Shown one piece after another: positions 59,228 to 64,000 of a stretch of DNA of 64,000 nucleotides. Position numbers and translations under genes: made by a program. The notes below the pieces were generated by a model. The model was given only the letters and a program-made list of their open reading frames with translations, was not told the DNA's origin and searched no databases. Position 1 is the stretch's first letter. Every line of letters starts with the position of its first letter. The stretch is from Erwinia_E haradaeae_D (GTDB taxonomy: Bacteria; Pseudomonadota; Gammaproteobacteria; Enterobacterales; Enterobacteriaceae): positions 310,001-374,000 of the forward strand of contig NZ_LR217715.1 in assembly GCF_900698935.1 (NCBI RefSeq), given 5' to 3'.

Positions 59228-59600
59228 TAAAAAATTCAGTCATGCAGTTGTAGATGTATGCTAAGTGACATATTAGTGATGATTGATAGTTTTATGTTGT
59301 ATGTTAAATCCTTTTATTGTTGATCAAAATTTACAGTTAGGTGGTGGCGTTTACTTCTTGGATCAGCCATTTTCATCTTTTAGTAGTAAAAAATGTTTTT
59401 ATGTGAGAGACTGCTATCTCATAAATATAATTAATCATATCTATATCTGATACAGTATATAGTATGCGTATGAGATGTACAATATATAATTGTTCTATTC
59501 ATAGCATGCATATGGAGTTTTTCAATGCTTTTTTGGAAAAAGCATCTCATAATGATGTACAGAAACTTTTTAAAATAGAACAAGACAGTGAATAGAGCTA
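59228..59600 (-). pseudogene. fur: Probable ghost of fur (ferric uptake regulator)
   Basis: fur follows fldA on the same strand in enterics, and this region follows fldA here. On the minus strand, from high to low coordinates, anchors resemble Fur residues L-K-I-L-E-V-L-Q (59580-59555), V-S/H-H and S-A-E (59545-59525), A-T-V-Y-R (near 59460) and H-H-D-H-L-I-C-L-D-C...E-F (59287-59228). Spacing is right in the N-terminal half but about 85 bases too long between the ATVYR and HHHDH parts. No frame is open. This is suggestive, not proven. Confidence 0.38.
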
Positions 59601-59887
59601 AACGTATTCTTTCGTATACAGTCTTCCATATAAATCTGTATGTAGGACAAGTTTTATAGACCTCATTATCCCTTACGTTTACATTAATAATTCATCCATT
59701 CGGGATAATTCCATATGACAATGAGAGTAGATAATAATTTTTTTGTTATTAATTTATAGTTAATCACATGATGATAGTGTGTTCCTAAATATATAGTTAT
59801 CTATAATAGATGCATGATATGATAATCTCTGCAGAGTATGATTCTGAGCACTAGGACCAAAACAGATTAAATATCTGATGGTATGAT

Positions 59888-60430
59888 TTATATCAATATT
59901 TGATGTGTGAGGATTTTTTCTAGATTCATTTCGATACAAATTTGTTTAGTCCAGAGATCAACGCGATTCTGAGTTAGCTCTGGTTGTCTATCTTCATCGA
60001 TCGTCAAACCAATGAAGTGAGCTTCATCTATTACCGCTTTAGATGCTTCAAATTTATAACCTGTAGTCGGCCAATGACCTATAATTGATGCAGATCTTGA
60101 TTGAATAATATCTCTTACAATCCCCATGGCATCACAAAAATAATCAGAGTAATCTCCTTGATCACCACATCCAAATAATGCTACTAACTTCCCTGCAAAG
60201 TTGATTTCTTCTAATATTGGAAAGAAGTCATCCCAATCGCATTGAGCTTCGCCATAGTACCAAGTTGGAATACCTAATAGTAAAACATTGAATCTTTCTA
60301 GGTCTTCTTTACTGCTATTCGCAATGTCAAAAACTTCTGCGATATGCTGTCCAATTTTTATTTGGATCATTTTCGCAACTCTTTCTGTATTACCTGTGTC
60401 GCTACCAAAAAAAATACCAATCGGTGCCAT
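59888..60430 (-). CDS. fldA: Flavodoxin 1
   Basis: This FMN-binding electron carrier serves IspG and IspH of the MEP pathway, biotin synthase, and radical-SAM activation. The phosphate loop SDTGNT lies near residue 9, the FMN-stacking aromatics in PTWYYGEAQCDWDDF and the second loop in FGCGDQGDYSDYFCDA. The 180 aa compare with 176. With dxr present, flavodoxin is probably kept to power the late isoprenoid steps (inference). It stands alone between long spacers. Confidence 0.97.
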   Translation of the reverse strand: MAPIGIFFGSDTGNTERVAKMIQIKIGQHIAEVFDIANSSKEDLERFNVLLLGIPTWYYGEAQCDWDDFFPILEEINFAGKLVALFGCGDQGDYSDYFCDAMGIVRDIIQSRSASIIGHWPTTGYKFEASKAVIDEAHFIGLTIDEDRQPELTQNRVDLWTKQICIEMNLEKILTHQILI

Positions 60431-61649
60431 TTATCTAATAACCTTTCAGATATATTATAAAGAACTAGTACAGTACTAAGTACTAGTTGGTGATGCACAT
60501 CATAACAGATTTTTATCATAAAAACACATCTAAGTAAGCATCTGGTAATTAATGAATGCACTTATGATGGAGCAGAAAATCGTAAACTGTTTTTGGATTT
60601 TTTGGTATATTAGCTGACTTTATAGTTTTCTAAAACATAGAAATAAATTAATAATTATACAATAAGCTATTTTTATGTAGTTTGTATTTCCTAATATTTA
60701 TTATTAACATAAGTGTATTTATTTTAAATTCATCTTAAAAATAATTTTTATATTGCGATATCTGGTATAGGTCAGTGGAGAACATTCAGTGGATGAGTGG
60801 ATTCTAGAAGTAGTGGTTTTTTATTGTTAACTATTTCTATAGATAGATGTAGTTGAATACTTGATATGAATTATGCATCCATGCGGGTTTTTTTAAATTT
60901 GATATTAGATCTATATTTGATTATTCTATGCGTATTTCATGCATTTCAAATAACATCACACAATTGTACGTATAGATATTATCTATGATTAGTATCCTAT
61001 AAATTTTGTACTAGTATCTCATCAATAGAGATGTTAAGAGTTTAATAGAGAGTGATTTTCTAGCAACACAGCGCGCCTCTGTCACGTATAACTAAGATAT
61101 AGAGTTTATGTTATAAGGTGTGTATCCATCTAAACTACAGAAGAAATATGATTTATGCTCCTCTAAAAGAGAAAGCTATGTGTTTTGCGGGTCTATACTC
61201 ACGCATACACATTAAAACATGATCCCTATAGTCATTAATGCATATGAAACAGTTGAGTGGATTGACTTCAATACTTGCAGTGGGGGTAATAGAAGCTTTT
61301 TTAATATTACATGGAGTAATATATTAATATATGTATATTACGATTTCTTATAATTAGAAAAACTATTAAAAATATACAATTTGTAATGTATGAAAATATT
61401 GTTGTAAGAATCAATTATTTCGGTGAATTGAGATGGATTCATCAGAGTACTTAACGTACTTTACGCATGATCCTTAAAAGTCTGAATACGATACAAGATA
61501 ATAGAAATGATAGATCCTATGTACAGTTTGCTTCTTACAACGTATAAAGCGTGTAACACATGAAATGGAATGCAAAACATATATTTGCATAGCAATTTTA
61601 AGCATAAATCGCGTTTCTATCTTCTATTATGTAAACGATATGGTATTTT
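60431..61649. other. Spacer between fldA and infA
   Basis: No gene. In E. coli a tRNA-Ser lies beside infA; I found none here. An inverted repeat GTAATATA/TATATTAC (61317-61342) and AGTAC-TTAAC-GTACT (61448-61462) are the only structures noted. Confidence 0.5.
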
Positions 61650-61868
61650 CTATCGACTACGAAAGATAATTCTTCCCTTAGTTAAGTCATAGGGAGTAAT
61701 TTCTACTGTTACTTTATCGCCTGTTAAAATACGGATGTAATTTTTTCTCATTTTACCAGATATATGTGCGATAATTTTATGACCATTTTCTAATTCAATA
61801 CGGAATGTTGTATTGGGTAATGTATCTAATACAGTTCCCTGCATTTCAATATTATCTTCTTTAGCCAT
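61650..61868 (-). CDS. infA: Translation initiation factor IF-1
   Basis: IF-1 is a 72-aa OB-fold protein that occupies the ribosomal A site during initiation. Length and sequence are almost the same as E. coli, including MAKEDNIEMQGTV, SGKMRKNYIRILTGDKV and the basic end KGRIIFRSR. AGAGGA precedes the ATG at good spacing. A 16-bp stem with an 8-base one-sided bulge lies 27-68 bases upstream of the start. Confidence 0.98.
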   Translation of the reverse strand: MAKEDNIEMQGTVLDTLPNTTFRIELENGHKIIAHISGKMRKNYIRILTGDKVTVEITPYDLTKGRIIFRSR

Positions 61869-64000
61869 TAAGTCCTCTGGATCAATCCCCTTGTTTTACA
61901 TCATTGAATAATGCCTAATTTTAGGCATGATGTAAATAATTTTCCATATATTCTCTTAAGTTTTTTATCTTCAAGATTGTTTACGCTCTACTTTTATATA
62001 TCATTAACTGTAACTCCTGTTTTTTGTGCATTATTATGACTACCTTGCGGTAGTATATAATCATACAGGAGATAGATCATCTTTAATAGTTATGACGTTT
62101 ATACAGTGCACATCAAACTGGTGTATGGTTAAGCAACCTTCTTGTTGTCGAGGTTTGATTTGATATTTTTATATCAATAACAATGAATCATAAAAGATTG
62201 TATCTCTGTTTTACTTTGAAAGTGTTTCAATGCAAAATAGATCATTGCTTCTACCTCAGAGCTGAAGCGTTCTCCAAATATTGATCCTATCAGGAGTGAA
62301 GATATTTTTTCAGGATTTGATATATATTTGCCAAATATTGCGATTTATTTAAACACTTCAGAAAGATATGAGCTATTCTTGACTTTAGTTATAGGGTTGA
62401 GTGGTATGGACGTCTGGGTGTTAAGAGATCAATGGCTTTCTGAGTTTTTGTATAACTGAGATGTATCAGCTCTCGTGATATCATTTTTCTATGCAGAAGG
62501 AGTGTGTAATTCGTAAAGGTTTTAATTCTATTCTTCATAGGAGGCGTGTGCCTATTGAGTAATGCAATATGTTAGTGAGTCTTTATGTATCTATACTTTC
62601 ATTTATGCTTCACTTTTCTCCATCAAATAACGTAAGTACATATTCAATAGTTCTTGAATATTCCATCTGACGTATTTGTAAGATCGATTACCCTCATAAC
62701 CAATAAGATAAATGAGTGGCTTAAGGATTACAAGTACTTTTCTAAAGTATAATTTTATGAATACAGATGTATATCACGAGAATTTTAATCGTCATATTTT
62801 GCATATTATAACATGTGTCGCAAAACCACTGTTTTTTTTGGAGTAGAGTACGCATTAGGTTATTAATATATGCATTTTTTCTTCATCATGCATCAAAAAA
62901 GCCAGCGTGTGTGGTGGTATTTTTTATTTATATAGGATGTAGGATGACATAAATCAGTGTCAGAAAGTATGAGTTTAATATCTTAAAATGCATGTCAACT
63001 TAATACGAACAGCGAATTCACTCAAATAATGATATAATTTTATAGTATTAAAAGAAACGAGTTAATAATGAAATGACTTGTGAATACCTCACAAAGATTT
63101 ATCATCATTTTTATACGTAAGGATCATATCATAGTGATATATCTTATATATTGTATCATTGAATGTATGTCCACTGTTTTGCTTCAGTACATTATAGAAG
63201 TATTATGGGGTTAGCTATAAGAGAGTACGATCGAGTCTGTATTTTCGCTATATGTGATGTATTATGGTAGATATCTAATGATAACTACTAATGTAGCGCA
63301 CCTATCATGCTATACACAGAGTAAAGAGAAGTTATGCTAGCGTACTCATTGATTTTTATCATGCAGTAAAAAATAAATGCAATTATAATAAGCGTGATCT
63401 ATATTTCAAATGTGGTCCACAGACCATCTTGTACGACCATATGACCCAGAGCGATATGATTTTGTTGGTTGTTGATATCACTATATATTAACCTATGTGT
63501 GATAAAAATTAATATTGTCTATGCCACTACGATTTTCATTATGAATATGATGGAGCACTGATATAGCATTTATTTCTATTACACACTAATACTATACACT
63601 AATTTAGTGAGTGATCTTAGGATTAAAAATCTAGTTTTCATTTATACTACTGACTATTCTTAATTCCTCTTAATTATATTTATTTTAGATGATAGGACAT
63701 GCAAGAGTTTGTGTATTTATTTTAAGCTCTATGCGTAGATTGTGGAAGAATAGATGGATGGTATCATAATAAAGATACATATATATCTACTATCGCACTA
63801 TGCTTTACAAGCATATTAGCTACATTTTATTCAATCAAACGAGGAAATATGCGTGATTTTTATATATTTATGTTTTCTGTAAAGTGATTCTATATTCTGT
63901 CTACTTGCATGTATTAGGATACCTATATTGATTAGTTTATAGCCTATAATCTTTAATCACTGATAAATACTGGTGATATAACGAATGTATTGGTATTGAT
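61869..64000. other. Gene-free right end of the window
   Basis: 2.1 kb without a supportable gene. Beyond the infA leader structure there are small hairpins: ACTACC-TTGC-GGTAGT (62039-62054) and TTGATAT-TTTT-ATATCAA (62160-62177). In E. coli aat lies upstream of infA on the same strand. I looked for Aat motifs and saw none. Confidence 0.5.
61895..61936 (-). promoter_or_regulatory. Dyad/stem structure in the infA leader
   Basis: TTTACATC (61895-61902) pairs with GATGTAAA (61929-61936), and inside it ATGCCTAA pairs with TTAGGCAT around TT (61911-61928). The only interruption is an 8-base bulge (61903-61910). On the minus strand TTTACA followed 17 bases later by CATTAT could also be a sigma-70 promoter overlapping this dyad. 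It could be an operator or a leader RNA hairpin for infA. Confidence 0.45.

Noticed and set aside
61869..62600. Expected position of aat upstream of infA
   Set aside because: No Aat motif could be read on the minus strand.
1..64000. Search for insertion sequences, CRISPR arrays, phage genes, toxin-antitoxin pairs, secretion or biosynthetic clusters
   Set aside because: None seen. The repeats found are short palindromes and slippage arrays, and every intact gene is an enteric housekeeping gene.

Overview
The window reads as a chromosome segment of a host-restricted, genome-reduced gammaproteobacterium of the Enterobacterales. Nearly every protein is colinear with its Escherichia coli counterpart, and several are within a few residues of the same length (DnaE 1161, Mfd 1149, TldD 481, LpxA 262, YqgE 187 aa). 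Long blocks keep the enteric order: rpsB-tsf-pyrH-frr-dxr-uppS-cdsA-rseP-bamA-skp-lpxD-fabZ-lpxA-lpxB-dnaE-accA, mlaFEDCB-ibaG-murA, and gshB-yqgE-yqgF. The DNA is AT-rich. About 58% codes for intact genes (my rough sum) and the rest is long, very AT-rich spacer. I see no insertion sequence, phage gene, CRISPR array or rRNA, and only one tRNA. This fits an insect-type endosymbiont still in the decay phase. I cannot name the species.

Layout. 0.7-1.3 kb: gmhB. 4.2-4.9 kb: map. 6.5-21.0 kb: the dense translation, isoprenoid, envelope and lipid A block. 21.7-26.2 kb: dnaE and accA. 26.5-28.0 kb: tldD. 28.6-29.9 kb: ugd. 31.7-32.9 kb: rsmH and a shortened ftsL. 33.7-37.1 kb: mfd. 38.2 kb: tRNA-Ser(GGA). 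40.9-41.8 kb: dapD. 42.4-48.0 kb: the murA-ibaG-mlaBCDEF block on the minus strand. 48.7-50.1 kb: paeA. 50.8-52.8 kb: gshB-yqgE-yqgF. Then htpX, hupA, fldA and infA, each alone in long spacers.

The genes describe a cell that still builds a real envelope. It makes UDP-GlcNAc-derived lipid A (lpxA, lpxD, lpxB), heptose (gmhB), peptidoglycan precursors (murA, dapD, uppS) and phospholipid (cdsA, accA, fabZ). It inserts outer-membrane proteins (bamA, skp) and maintains lipid asymmetry (mlaBCDEF). Translation factors (tsf, frr, infA, rpsB, map), replication (dnaE) and transcription-coupled repair (mfd) are kept.

The main discovery is in the spacers. Read by eye against enteric proteins, several hold recognisable gene ghosts in ancestral synteny: a nearly full-span rho preceded by trxA (38.9-40.8 kb), ftsI after the truncated ftsL (about 33 kb), mraZ before rsmH (about 31 kb), and more weakly fur next to fldA and rnhB between lpxB and dnaE. 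The spacers also carry striking inverted repeats, including a perfect 40-bp palindrome at 1411-1450. These ghosts were found by eye and need an alignment search to confirm. I found no new defence, secretion or biosynthetic system.
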